64,000 nucleotides of DNA from Acrocarpospora pleiomorpha (lineage in GTDB: Bacteria; Actinomycetota; Actinomycetes; Streptosporangiales; Streptosporangiaceae). Under the pieces are notes generated by a model that was not told the origin of the DNA, made no database searches, and saw nothing but the letters and a program-made list of their open reading frames with translations. Of the stretch, positions 54,301-63,138 are shown piece by piece; position 1 is the stretch's first letter; every line of letters starts with the position of its first letter. The stretch lies in NCBI RefSeq assembly GCF_009687885.1, contig NZ_BLAF01000069.1, positions 44,834-108,833 of the forward strand, given 5' to 3'. The position numbers and the translations under genes are program-made.

Positions 54301-56051
54301 GCGATTCTGTCCTTGAACAGGGTCGTCGCGATCGCGGCGCGGTGTGGTTCGCCCCGGAGGAACGCCTGGGCGAAGTGTTTGGCCTGCTCGTAGGAGACCC
54401 GGCCCGGCATCGGCGGCTCGTCGGGGTCGACGTCCACGTCGATCAGGGCGGGGCCGTCGTAGGCGAAGGCCTCCGTCATCGCCGAGGGCAGGTCGCCGGC
54501 CTTGGTGACCTTTGCGCCGTAGCCGCCGCAGGCGCGGGCCCAGGCGGAGTAGTCGGTGGGCGGTTCCGGGTAGCGGACGCCGTGTTCGGGGTAGCCGAGC
54601 ACCATCTGCTCCCAGAGGATCTGGCCGAGCGAATTGTTGTTGTTGATCACCACCTTGATGGGAAGTCCCTGCTGGGCGGCGGTCAGGAACTCGCCCATGA
54701 GCATGGCGAAACCACCGTCCCCGACGTAGGCGATGACCTGCCGGTCGGGGTACGCGTGCCGCATCGCGAGCGCGTAGGGAAGCCCCGGAGCCATGGAGGC
54801 GAGGTTGCCCGACAGGTAGAAGCCGCGATCGCCGCGAATGGTCCAGTAGCGGGCCGCCCAGGTGGCGATCGTGCCGCTGTCGCAGGTCAGGATCGCGTCC
54901 TCGGCGGCCAGCTCGTCGATGACCGACACGACATACTGCGGCGCGATCGGGTCACGATCCGGGCTGGCCAGAGCGGCCATATCCGACCGCCAGGCCTCCA
55001 TCTTCTCCTGATATTTCCTGAGATGGGTGCGGTCGGAGCGTGGCGTCAGCAGCGGCAGCAGCGCCATCAGCCCTTCCCGCGCGTCGCCGACCAGCGGCAC
55101 GTCCGTCGGCACCCGCGTGCCCGCCCGCGCCGGATCCGCCTCCAGCTGCACGAACCGCGCCTTTCCCGGCTCCGGCAGATGCTTGGTGTACGGGAAGTTG
55201 GTCCCCACCAGGAACAGCACATCGACGTCGTCCACCAGATCCGCCGTCGGCCTGGTGCCCAGCAGCCCGATCCCTCCGGTGGTGTACGGAGAATCGTCGG
55301 GGATGACCGCCTTTCCGGGCAGAGTCTTGATCACTGGGCAGGCCAGCGTCTCGGCAACCGCGAGGACTTCGGCTCGTGCGTGCAGGGCACCCGCCCCCAC
55401 CAGGAGCGCGGGGCGTTTGGCGGCGTTGAGCGCGTCGGCTGCCCGGACGAGATCTTCCTCGCGGGGGCGGCCCGGGGCCGACAGGTAGATCGGCGCGGTC
55501 TGCGGTGGGCGGGCGGGCACGACGTGCTGCCAGGGGTCGGCGTCCGCGTCGGCCACCTGGATGTCGTTCGGGATCGTCAGGTGCGCGACCCCACGCCGGG
55601 CGTACGCCGTTCTGATCGCCAGGTCCACCAGCGTGGGCAGCTGGGTCGGGTTGGTGATCATCATGTTGTACTCGGCGACGTCCTCGAACAGGCGGTCGAG
55701 ATTGACTTCCTGCTGGTAGTTGGTGCCGAGTACGGAGGTTTCCTGCATGCCGGTGATCGCGAGCACCGGGGCGTGGTCGAGTTTGGCGTCGTAGAGCCCG
55801 TTGAGCAGGTGGATTCCGCCGGGTCCCGAGGTGGCCAGGCAGACGCCGAGCCGGCCGGTCGCCTTGGCGTATCCGGTGGCCATGAAAGCGGCCGCCTCTT
55901 CGTGATGTACCAGCACGAACCGGACGCGATCGCGATGGCGGCGCAACCCTTCCATGATCCCGTTGATGCCGTCGCCGGGGATCCCGAAGATCGTGTCGAC
56001 TCCCCAGTCGGCCAGGCGTTCGACTAGCGCTTCTGAAGTCATTTGTCCCAT
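54291..56051 (-). CDS. ThDP-dependent enzyme, pyruvate oxidase/dehydrogenase (quinone) type
   Basis: A 586-residue thiamine-diphosphate enzyme. The catalytic Glu lies in H-H-E-E-A-A-A-F near residue 50. The central domain has the L-V-G-A-G-A pattern of the FAD-linked oxidase group, and the C-terminal ThDP/Mg motif is G-D-G-G-F...N-N-N-N (about residues 420-450). It resembles PoxB-like enzymes that decarboxylate pyruvate to acetate or acetyl phosphate at the membrane. The ATG at 56051 is preferred; 56042 is also possible. Confidence 0.88.
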   Translation of the reverse strand: MGQMTSEALVERLADWGVDTIFGIPGDGINGIMEGLRRHRDRVRFVLVHHEEAAAFMATGYAKATGRLGVCLATSGPGGIHLLNGLYDAKLDHAPVLAITGMQETSVLGTNYQQEVNLDRLFEDVAEYNMMITNPTQLPTLVDLAIRTAYARRGVAHLTIPNDIQVADADADPWQHVVPARPPQTAPIYLSAPGRPREEDLVRAADALNAAKRPALLVGAGALHARAEVLAVAETLACPVIKTLPGKAVIPDDSPYTTGGIGLLGTRPTADLVDDVDVLFLVGTNFPYTKHLPEPGKARFVQLEADPARAGTRVPTDVPLVGDAREGLMALLPLLTPRSDRTHLRKYQEKMEAWRSDMAALASPDRDPIAPQYVVSVIDELAAEDAILTCDSGTIATWAARYWTIRGDRGFYLSGNLASMAPGLPYALAMRHAYPDRQVIAYVGDGGFAMLMGEFLTAAQQGLPIKVVINNNNSLGQILWEQMVLGYPEHGVRYPEPPTDYSAWARACGGYGAKVTKAGDLPSAMTEAFAYDGPALIDVDVDPDEPPMPGRVSYEQAKHFAQAFLRGEPHRAAIATTLFKDRIAQL

Positions 56052-56333
56052 GAGTCCGCCGTTTCCCCATCGGGCCAGCTCATACGACCTATCTGGATAA
56101 ATCCCCGCAAAGTGGGGCAAATTCCTCGGTTCTTGCTGGTGTTATCTGCGTCGTTGGAGGCGCAACGCGGACAGGGCGCACAACACGCCCGTGGCGGCGC
56201 AGGTCCACCAAAGGGCTCATCTGTCGTAGAGGAACGCGCCCACCAGGGTGGGTGGCTGTCGGCAATCAGGGGTCTGGCGGCGGGCTGGTAGACGTCGGCG
56301 CTCGCGGGGGTCGGGCCAGCGCTTGCATTCGTT
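56052..56333 (+). other. Intergenic region with no gene seen
   Basis: 282 bp between two minus-strand genes. It includes the likely promoter of the ThDP enzyme gene near 56085-56120, an AT-richer stretch. Short open frames here have no ribosome sites or family resemblance. Confidence 0.45.
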
Positions 56334-56783
56334 TCAGAGGGTGCGATCGAAGCGGACGCGTGTGGTGCCGGGGCCGTCGTGGTTCTCGTAAGGGGCGCTG
56401 ACCGTGAAGCCCATCGAGGTGTGGAAGGCGATCGAACGGTGATTCTGCGGTGAAGTGATCGCTTGTACGACCGTTCGGGCGTCGGCTCGGGCCAGGTCGA
56501 AGAAACGCGTGTAAAGCTCCCGTGCCAGGCCCTTCGCCCGAAAATCTGGATCAACGGCTACGTAATGGATGTAGGCGACCGTCGGCTGCGACGGCGAGAG
56601 AAATCCCACGAGAAATCCGACAAGTCTGTCGTTGACCTCGGCGACCAGGCTGCTCCGGAAGAAATGATCCAAGAAGAGCCGGGACAGTCCGGCCGTCATG
56701 GGCCGCCCCCACCAGTCATCGACAACCGTGACGATCCTGTCGTAATCAGCTGGTACGGCCTGACGTACCCCAACGTCGTACAT
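56334..56783 (-). CDS. GNAT-family N-acetyltransferase
   Basis: A 149-residue acetyltransferase. It shows the GNAT core: V-R-Q-A-V-P-A-D-Y-D at the start, a central strand V-A-Y-I-H-Y-V-A-V-D-P, and the acetyl-CoA loop R-A-K-G-L-A-R-E-L-Y (variant of R-x-x-G-x-G/A), followed by N-H-R-S-I-A-F-H-T-S-M-G-F. I chose the ATG at 56783 because the protein then begins at the typical first strand; an ATG at 56795 has an equally weak ribosome site. Substrate unknown. Confidence 0.87.
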   Translation of the reverse strand: MYDVGVRQAVPADYDRIVTVVDDWWGRPMTAGLSRLFLDHFFRSSLVAEVNDRLVGFLVGFLSPSQPTVAYIHYVAVDPDFRAKGLARELYTRFFDLARADARTVVQAITSPQNHRSIAFHTSMGFTVSAPYENHDGPGTTRVRFDRTL

Positions 56784-56905
56784 GCCCCCCAGCATGCACC
56801 CGCGGGCACCGCCCCGGAACACGCGTCCGGATGGCGAGGAAGATGCGATATTTCGTGCGAAGGTGATCAAGCTGTGGATATCGTCCACCGCATGAAGGGC
56901 CGGTT

Positions 56906-57166
56906 ATGACGCAGGAGACGATCGCGCGCTGGGCTGCGCTTCCTCGCCTGGCCGCGGTTGTGCTCGTCACGGTTCCGGTCTGGTTTGATCGTTTCTCGGC
57001 GCTGATCGCCGGGCGACTTCCACTGACGATCGCCCGCCTCGCGACCAGAGAGATGATCGGCTGGTCGCTCGGCACGGCAGCCGCAGCCTGGTGGACGATC
57101 CCCTACCTCGTGGCCGCTGATCGCCGCCGCCGTCCTCATCCGGCTTCCCGCGTATTCCTGTCCTGA
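56906..57166 (+). CDS. Small hypothetical protein with one or two hydrophobic segments
   Basis: An 86-residue open frame starting at an ATG with GAAGGG about 7 bases upstream. It has a hydrophobic stretch at residues 14-26 and another at about 52-70, with an Arg-rich tail, so it may be a small membrane protein. It resembles nothing I know. It is co-directional with the ABC-F gene 68 bases further on. It could equally be non-coding. Confidence 0.4.
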   Translation: MTQETIARWAALPRLAAVVLVTVPVWFDRFSALIAGRLPLTIARLATREMIGWSLGTAAAAWWTIPYLVAADRRRRPHPASRVFLS

Positions 57167-57234
57167 CGAAAATTGGGATGCCCGCTCGGGAAAATGGAAG
57201 GTACCCTGCGCGAGGACCTGGGAGGGGAATTGTC

Positions 57235-58845
57235 GTGGGACACGTCGAGGTTGGGCACCTGACCTATGTGCTGCCGGATGGCCGGCCTTTGTTGGATGAC
57301 GTGTCGTTCCGGATCGGGGAAGGCGTCAAAGCGGCCCTGGTCGGGCCGAACGGCGCCGGGAAGACGACCTTGATGCGGCTGATCTCGGGGGATGTGCAGC
57401 CGGTCGAGGGGTCGGTGGCGAGTTCTGGCGGGCTCGGCGTGATGCGGCAGTTCATCGGCAGCATCCGGGACGGGCGGTCGGTGCACGACCTGCTGCTTTC
57501 GGTGGCGCCGACCCGGGTGCGGGAGGCGGCCGAGAAGCTGCACGCGATCGAGCTGCTCATGATGGAACGCGACGACGAGAAAACCCAGATGCGGTACGCG
57601 CAAGCGATCACCGACTATTCCGACGCCGGTGGTTACGACATCGAGGTGTTGTGGGACACCTGCACGATGGCCGCGATGGGCACGCCGTACGACAATGTGA
57701 AATATCGGGAAGTGAACACCCTGTCCGGGGGTGAGCAGAAACGTCTGGTGTTGGAGGCCCTGCTGCGAGGCCCCGACCAGACCCTCCTACTGGACGAGCC
57801 GGACAACTACCTGGACGTTCCCGGCAAACTCTGGCTCGAACAAGCCCTCAGGGAAACCCCCAAAACCGTCCTCCTCGTCTCCCACGACCGCCAACTCCTC
57901 GCCAACGCCGCCGACCGCATCGTCACCGTCGAATCCGGAAATATCTGGGTTCATGGCGGTGGATTCGCCACGTACGCCGAAGCCCGCAAAGATCGAAACG
58001 AACGCCTCGACGAGTTGCGCCGCCGCTGGGACGAGGAGCATGCCAAGCTGAAGCGCCTGGTCGCCATGCTCAAACAGAAGGCGACCTACAACGACGGCAT
58101 GTCCAGCGCCTACCACGCCGCCCAGACGAGGCTGCGCAAGTTCGAAGAGGCGGGCCCGCCGGAACTCGCCCCCAAGGATCAGCTGATCAACATGCGGCTC
58201 CGCGGCGGGCGAACCGGCAAGCGCGCGGTGATCTGCGAAAACGTCGAGCTCACCGGCCTGATGAAACCTTTCGATCTTGAAGTCTGGTACGGCGAGCGGG
58301 TCGCCGTACTCGGCTCGAACGGATCGGGAAAATCCCACTTCCTCCGCTTGCTCGCCGGGGAGACCATCCGCCACACCGGCGCGGCCCGGCTCGGCGCGCG
58401 GGTCGTCCCCGGCCACTTCGCCCAGACGCATACCCGCCCCGAACTCGCCAAACGCACCCCGTGCGAGATCGTCATGACCGAGCACGCCCGGCTCAAGAAC
58501 GAGGCCATGAAGATCCTCGCGCGCTACGAGCTGGCCGGAATGATCGCCGATCAGCGATTCGAGACCCTGTCCGGCGGCCAGCAGGCCCGCCTGCAGATCC
58601 TCCTGCTCGAGCTCTCCGGCGCGACGTTACTGCTGCTCGACGAGCCGACCGACAACCTTGACCTGGCCAGCGCCGAAGCTCTGCAGGAAGGCCTGAACGC
58701 GTTCGACGGCACCGTCCTGGCGGTCACCCACGACCGCTGGTTCGCTGCCGACTTCGACCGGTTCCTGGTTTTCGGCGCCGACGGCCGGGTGTACGAATCA
58801 CCCGAACCGGTCTGGGACGAAGGCCGCGTTCAACGCGTCCGTTAA
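57235..58845 (+). CDS. ABC-F family ATPase
   Basis: A 536-residue protein with two ABC domains and no membrane segments. The first domain has G-P-N-G-A-G-K-T near residue 38 and L-S-G-G-E-Q-K-R near 165. A linker of about 80 charged residues (K-D-R-N-E-R-L-D-E-L-R-R-R-W and following) matches the interdomain arm of ABC-F proteins. The second has G-S-N-G-S-G-K-S near 360 and L-S-G-G-Q-Q-A-R. The GTG at 57235 lies 7 bases after GGAGGGG. ABC-F proteins act on the ribosome in translation control or antibiotic protection. Confidence 0.92.
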   Translation: MGHVEVGHLTYVLPDGRPLLDDVSFRIGEGVKAALVGPNGAGKTTLMRLISGDVQPVEGSVASSGGLGVMRQFIGSIRDGRSVHDLLLSVAPTRVREAAEKLHAIELLMMERDDEKTQMRYAQAITDYSDAGGYDIEVLWDTCTMAAMGTPYDNVKYREVNTLSGGEQKRLVLEALLRGPDQTLLLDEPDNYLDVPGKLWLEQALRETPKTVLLVSHDRQLLANAADRIVTVESGNIWVHGGGFATYAEARKDRNERLDELRRRWDEEHAKLKRLVAMLKQKATYNDGMSSAYHAAQTRLRKFEEAGPPELAPKDQLINMRLRGGRTGKRAVICENVELTGLMKPFDLEVWYGERVAVLGSNGSGKSHFLRLLAGETIRHTGAARLGARVVPGHFAQTHTRPELAKRTPCEIVMTEHARLKNEAMKILARYELAGMIADQRFETLSGGQQARLQILLLELSGATLLLLDEPTDNLDLASAEALQEGLNAFDGTVLAVTHDRWFAADFDRFLVFGADGRVYESPEPVWDEGRVQRVR

Positions 58846-58862
58846 AGCTTTCGTCCGTGACG

Positions 58863-58896
58863 CGCGTGTCCGCCGGACTACCCCGGCGGTCACGCG
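58863..58896 (+). terminator. Hairpin terminator after the ABC-F gene
   Basis: CGCGTG (58863-58868) and CCGCCGG (58870-58876) pair with CCGGCGG (58883-58889) and CACGCG (58891-58896), with one T-T mismatch in the stem and a short loop. It lies 17 bases after the ABC-F stop codon and is followed by TTAT. Confidence 0.8.
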
Positions 58897-58909
58897 TTAT
58901 CACAGCTGA

Positions 58910-59707
58910 GTGACGCAGCGTATGACAGCACTCATCCTGACCGCCCTGATGGTGCTGGCGGGATGCGGGCAAGACGACTCGAACAAGCCCAGGCAACTCG
59001 CCCCGCTCGCACTGAAGGAGCAGGCCTCCTCGGTGGTCAAGGCCAGCGGCGGGTACGTGGTGAACTGGGCGGCCGTTCTCGGCAACCCCAACCGCTGGCA
59101 TTTCGGTGAGAACACCGTAGCCACGATCAGCGCCCAGGACGCGACCGGCAAGGAGATCGTCCGGATGGAGCAGCCGCTGGACGCAGTCCCTCCGGCGGGC
59201 ACCCTGGCCTTCACCGGCGAAGCCCTGGCCGCCGCCAAACCGGTCTCCGTGAAGATCAACTACCGGCCGGCGGCGTGGCATCAGGCGGCCCGGATCCCGT
59301 CCGCGTTCAAGCCGTTCCCGGTGAGCAAGGTGGCCACCGAGAAGCTCGGGACAGGGTCGTACCTGATCACCGGATACGTCACCGACCCGTTCCAGAAACC
59401 CGCGTCGAGCCTGGTGGTGACCGCTTTGCTGCGGGACGCGGCGGGCAAACTGATCGGCGGGGGGACGGCGTTCGTGGACGACGTGCGGTCCAACACCAAC
59501 CGGCGTTTCATCATCACCGTGGAGAGCGTGAGCGAGGGCGGGGAGGCCAAGTCGACGGAGGTCGTCGCCCGGACGTGGGGGGCCACGGCGAAGCCGTACG
59601 AGGATCTGGCGATGGGCGGCGCGAAACCGGTGCACACCGCGAAGCCGCAGACCGAGCCCTTCATCAAGGATCGCGGCGTTCAGGCCATGGTCGAGAAACG
59701 GCCGTGA
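58910..59707 (+). CDS. Putative lipoprotein of unknown function
   Basis: A 265-residue protein starting at a GTG. The N-terminus has a hydrophobic run ending in the lipobox L-A-G-C, with lipidation predicted at Cys19. The mature protein is rich in beta-strand-like stretches (V-V-N-W-A-A-V, V-A-T-I-S-A-Q-D, S-S-L-V-V-T-A-L-L-R-D) that look like an immunoglobulin-like or FxLYD-type fold. No catalytic motif is seen. It is an outer-surface lipoprotein of the membrane; a role in substrate binding or wall assembly is a guess. Confidence 0.8.
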   Translation: MTQRMTALILTALMVLAGCGQDDSNKPRQLAPLALKEQASSVVKASGGYVVNWAAVLGNPNRWHFGENTVATISAQDATGKEIVRMEQPLDAVPPAGTLAFTGEALAAAKPVSVKINYRPAAWHQAARIPSAFKPFPVSKVATEKLGTGSYLITGYVTDPFQKPASSLVVTALLRDAAGKLIGGGTAFVDDVRSNTNRRFIITVESVSEGGEAKSTEVVARTWGATAKPYEDLAMGGAKPVHTAKPQTEPFIKDRGVQAMVEKRP

Positions 59708-59769
59708 GCCTACCGGAACCCAGATCCCCTCGCTGGATCTTGAAATCCCAATCGGGTTACGGTACAGGC

Positions 59770-60873
59770 ATGACCACCCCCCGGATCGTCCTGTTCGGCG
59801 CCACCGGCTTCACCGGGCGGCTCACCGCCGAAGCCCTGCTGGCGCGCGGCGCCCGGCCTTTGCTGGCCGGGCGCGATCCGGCCCGGTTGTCCGCCCTCGC
59901 GGCTTCCCTCCCGATCGAACTGCCGACCGCGGTCGCCGACGTGAGCCGCCCCGACTCGGTCCGCAGGATCGTCGAATCCGGCGACGTCCTCATCTCCACC
60001 GTCGGCCCGTTCACCCGCTGGGGCGAACCGGCCATTCAGGCCGTCACCGAAGCCGGCGCCATCTACCTGGACTCAACCGGCGAACCCTCCTTCATCAAGC
60101 GCGTCTTCCAGCGCTACGGCCCACCCGCCGCCGCCCGCGGCGCCACCCTGATCACCGCATTCGGGTACGACTACGTGCCTGGCAATCTCGCCGCCGCCCT
60201 GGCCCTCCGCAAAGCGGGCACCGAAGCGACGCGGGTGGACATCGGCTACTTCGTCCGAGGCAACCTCGCCCGCCGCGCCAGCGCCGGAACCCGCGCCTCC
60301 GCGCTCGGCATGATCCTTGAGCCGATGTACGGCTATCGCGACGGGCGTATCCTTCGCGAACACGGCCGAACTCGTCTTTTCACCGTGGGCGGCCGTAAAC
60401 GCCATGGCATCTCTCTTGGGGCGAGCGAGCACTTCGCGCTCCCGCGCGCGTATCCCAGGCTTCGGGAAGTCAACGTCTATCTCGGCTGGTTGGGTGGCCT
60501 CACCCGGGCCGCTGGAGTTTTCGCCCGCGCGACGCCCGTCATCGCATCCTTCCCTGGTGCTCGGCGCGTCACCGAAGCCATGGCTGACCGCGTCATTCGC
60601 TCGGGACCTCGAACCTCGTCTTCTGCGGATCCCGCTGTTTCCTCGCAAACCATCGCGGAGACGTACTCATCTGACGGCCGTTTGCTCACCACCGTGCAGC
60701 TCAACGGCGGCGACCCCTACGACTTCACGGCCCGCATCCTGGCCTGGGCCGCCACCACCGCCCTCATCGACGGAGTCGGCGGCACCGGCGCCCTGGGCCC
60801 CGTAGACGCCTTCGGCCTCAACGCACTCTCCGAAGGTTGCGCGGGCGCCGGCCTCCATATCGCCACAAGCTGA
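59770..60873 (+). CDS. Saccharopine dehydrogenase-like/trans-acting enoyl reductase family protein
   Basis: A 367-residue NAD(P)-binding protein starting at the ATG at 59770. The N-terminus R-I-V-L-F-G-A-T-G-F-T-G-R-L-T-A-E is the Rossmann loop of the saccharopine dehydrogenase-like group, followed by L-A-G-R-D-P-A-R-L and S-T-V-G-P-F at the end of the cofactor domain. The C-terminal half fits the family that includes mycobacterial trans-acting enoyl reductases acting on lipid intermediates. No polyketide genes are adjacent, so the substrate is open. Confidence 0.85.
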   Translation: MTTPRIVLFGATGFTGRLTAEALLARGARPLLAGRDPARLSALAASLPIELPTAVADVSRPDSVRRIVESGDVLISTVGPFTRWGEPAIQAVTEAGAIYLDSTGEPSFIKRVFQRYGPPAAARGATLITAFGYDYVPGNLAAALALRKAGTEATRVDIGYFVRGNLARRASAGTRASALGMILEPMYGYRDGRILREHGRTRLFTVGGRKRHGISLGASEHFALPRAYPRLREVNVYLGWLGGLTRAAGVFARATPVIASFPGARRVTEAMADRVIRSGPRTSSSADPAVSSQTIAETYSSDGRLLTTVQLNGGDPYDFTARILAWAATTALIDGVGGTGALGPVDAFGLNALSEGCAGAGLHIATS

Positions 60874-60956
60874 CCCGCTCGCTCGATGCGGCGAATCTCG
60901 GGCAAGGTGCATCTCTTCGCCGCAGCTCGACATGAGGTTCGACCGTGTGAGAAGGG

Positions 60957-62249
60957 ATGACCATGGTTGGCAGGCCGGTCGCTGTTTTCGGTGGTGGATA
61001 CATCGGTCTGGTCACCGGTGCCGGTCTCGCCGAGCTCGGCCACCGGGTCGTGGTTCGGGATATCAACCCGGAAAAGATCGAGCTGCTCCAATCCGGCGAC
61101 ATACCGATCTATGAGCCGGGGCTGAGCGAGATGATCGCCCGGAACAAGGAGCGCCTGACCTTCACCCTGGATGCCCAGCACGCGCTGGCCGACGCCGAGA
61201 TCGTGTACGTATGCGTGGACACGCCACCGTCGGCGTCCGGCGACGCGGACCTCTCCAGGGTCTGGGCGGTCGTGAAATCGCTGGCAGGCGCCTTCCACCT
61301 GCGAGCAGTGGTGATGAAGTCGACCGTGCCGGTGGGCACCGGCACTCGCGTGCGGGCCGCGATGGACGCGGGCGGTCTCGCCCACGTGGGGTACGCCTCG
61401 AACCCGGAGTTCACCGCTGAAGGCACCGCGGTACATGATTTCCTCCATCCGGACCGGATCGTCATCGGCGCCTTCGACGAGCAGACCGCCCGCCTGATCC
61501 AGGAACTCCACCACGGCGTGGACGGACCGGTCGTCGTGATGGACGTGCTGTCCGCCGAGATGGTGAAGCTCGCCTCGAACGCCCTGCTCGCCACGAAGAT
61601 CAGCTTCATCAACGAGGTCGCCACTCTGTGCGAGAAAACCGGCGCCGACGTCGAGCACGTCGCCCGCGCCGTCGGCCTGGATCACCGCCTCGGCCACCAC
61701 TTCCTGCGCCCCGGCATCGGCTGGGGCGGCTCCTGCTTCCCCAAGGACTCCGAGGCGCTGCGGCAACTGGCCAGCAACACCGGCTATCACTTGCAGCTGC
61801 TGTCGGCGGTGATCGAAGTCAACAACCTGCAGAAGCGGCGAGCCATCCAGAAGCTGAAGGACGAGCTCGGCACGCTGGCAGGCGCGCGGGTGGCGCTGCT
61901 GGGGCTGACCTTCAAACCCGGGACTGACGACATGCGGGAGGCGCCGAGCACGGTGCTGGCCGCCCGGCTGCTGGCGGAGGGCGCCGAGGTGCGCTGCTGG
62001 GACCCGATGGGTCGTCCGGGCGCCGCGGAGCCCTGGCTTTCGACGAGCCGCCACGCGACGCCTGAACTGGCGGTCGAGGGCGCGGACGCGGCGATCGTGG
62101 TGACGGAGTGGCCGCAGCTCAAGGAGGTGGACTGGGCGCGAGCGGCCTCGGTGATGCGACGGCCGGTGCTGTTCGACGGGCGAAACCTGCTGGACCCGGT
62201 CGGCATGCGCACACTTGGCTTCACGTACATCAGCGTTGGTCGCCCCTAG
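60957..62249 (+). CDS. UDP-glucose/GDP-mannose dehydrogenase family
   Basis: A 430-residue nucleotide-sugar dehydrogenase. The NAD loop is G-G-G-Y-I-G-L-V-T near residue 12, K-S-T-V-P-V-G-T-G near 118, the active-site region has E-F-T-A-E-G-T-A and K-L-A-S-N-A, and the catalytic Cys is in G-W-G-G-S-C-F-P-K-D near residue 260. The C-terminal G-L-T-F-K-P-G-T-D-D-M-R-E-A-P binds UDP. It oxidises a UDP-hexose to the uronate for envelope polysaccharide. The ATG at 60957 follows GAGAAGGG. Confidence 0.92.
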   Translation: MTMVGRPVAVFGGGYIGLVTGAGLAELGHRVVVRDINPEKIELLQSGDIPIYEPGLSEMIARNKERLTFTLDAQHALADAEIVYVCVDTPPSASGDADLSRVWAVVKSLAGAFHLRAVVMKSTVPVGTGTRVRAAMDAGGLAHVGYASNPEFTAEGTAVHDFLHPDRIVIGAFDEQTARLIQELHHGVDGPVVVMDVLSAEMVKLASNALLATKISFINEVATLCEKTGADVEHVARAVGLDHRLGHHFLRPGIGWGGSCFPKDSEALRQLASNTGYHLQLLSAVIEVNNLQKRRAIQKLKDELGTLAGARVALLGLTFKPGTDDMREAPSTVLAARLLAEGAEVRCWDPMGRPGAAEPWLSTSRHATPELAVEGADAAIVVTEWPQLKEVDWARAASVMRRPVLFDGRNLLDPVGMRTLGFTYISVGRP

Positions 62250-62686
62250 CGGGGGAACCACGAGCTCTTTACTGGGTCACCATGGCTCACGGGCCTCGGC
62301 GATTCACAGCTTCCCCCCGTCTCTGGGCACCTCACTAGCCCCCGGTCACGGCACCGTCCGGATGCCGCTTCATCCGAGCGACCACGGGGATGACGGGGAC
62401 GGGCGGAGCCCGAGGTAAAGAAAAGGGCTGGGTGGGTGGGAGAATCCCGGCAATCTCAGCGAATTTGACGACCAAGGTGTGACCGCAGCCTTGGAGAACG
62501 CGGCTTCGCGTGACTGCGAACGTTCCTCCAGCACACCATCTCGGCTCGGCCGAATCGGGTTTTGTGTCCGGCTAATCGGTTAATTCTTGTGGTGGTGTTA
62601 TGAATGCTGGACAGCCGGGTATTTCGTCTCGCGGGCGATACCCGGTTTGTCGTGCTGGCATTTCTGGAAATTTCTGTGGATGGGGG
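62250..62686 (+). other. Intergenic region with no gene seen
   Basis: 437 bp. A small CCCCTAGCGGGG hairpin lies just after the dehydrogenase stop codon (62246-62257) and might be a terminator. The rest is G-rich, then AT-richer from 62570 to 62610, where the promoter of the next small gene may lie. Open frames here lack ribosome sites and family resemblance. Confidence 0.4.
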
Positions 62687-63013
62687 ATGGTCTGGATGGG
62701 GGCGCATCGGCGGAGTGCGGTGGCCGTACGGTCGATTGGGCAGGTGGGTCCGGCGAGGGTGGACCGGCGGGCCGTGGTCTGGGCGACCAGGCTGGGCTTC
62801 GGGTCGTTGCCGCTGCTGTTCCTGGTGGGTGTGGGGGTTATTCCGGCGTTGATCGCGCTTTCGCTGCGGGCGAGGGCGCTGGCCGACATGAGGGAACAGC
62901 ATGTCTCGGGCACGGATTGGGGGATGGTCCACGCCGCGATGGTCTGCGCGGTGGTGACCTTGATTCTGGCGGGGATCGCCGTGGCCGTCGCCGGGATGGT
63001 GTTGCTTTTCTGA
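62687..63013 (+). CDS. Small two-segment membrane protein
   Basis: A protein of about 108 residues from the ATG at 62687, with GGATGGGGG in front; the ATG at 62696 and the upstream in-frame ATG at 62600 are alternatives. Two hydrophobic helices (residues about 42-62 and 83-106) flank a short basic loop with A-L-S-L-R-A-R-A-L-A-D-M-R. This arrangement resembles DUF4190-type small membrane proteins of actinobacteria. Function unknown. Confidence 0.6.
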   Translation: MVWMGAHRRSAVAVRSIGQVGPARVDRRAVVWATRLGFGSLPLLFLVGVGVIPALIALSLRARALADMREQHVSGTDWGMVHAAMVCAVVTLILAGIAVAVAGMVLLF

Positions 63014-63138
63014 CCGGTCGGCTAACGATATTGGGCGATTTGGTTGGATAAATGAGGCGCAAGCCGTACTGAATCGAAGGTATGGCATTCGTGGGAATCG
63101 CTGGAACTGCTAGTTACTAATCCATTACCTTCGGTTAC

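Noticed and set aside
62456..63088. 210-codon minus-strand frame near the right end
   Set aside because: Arg/Pro/His-rich composition without ribosome site; it overlaps the better-supported small membrane protein gene.
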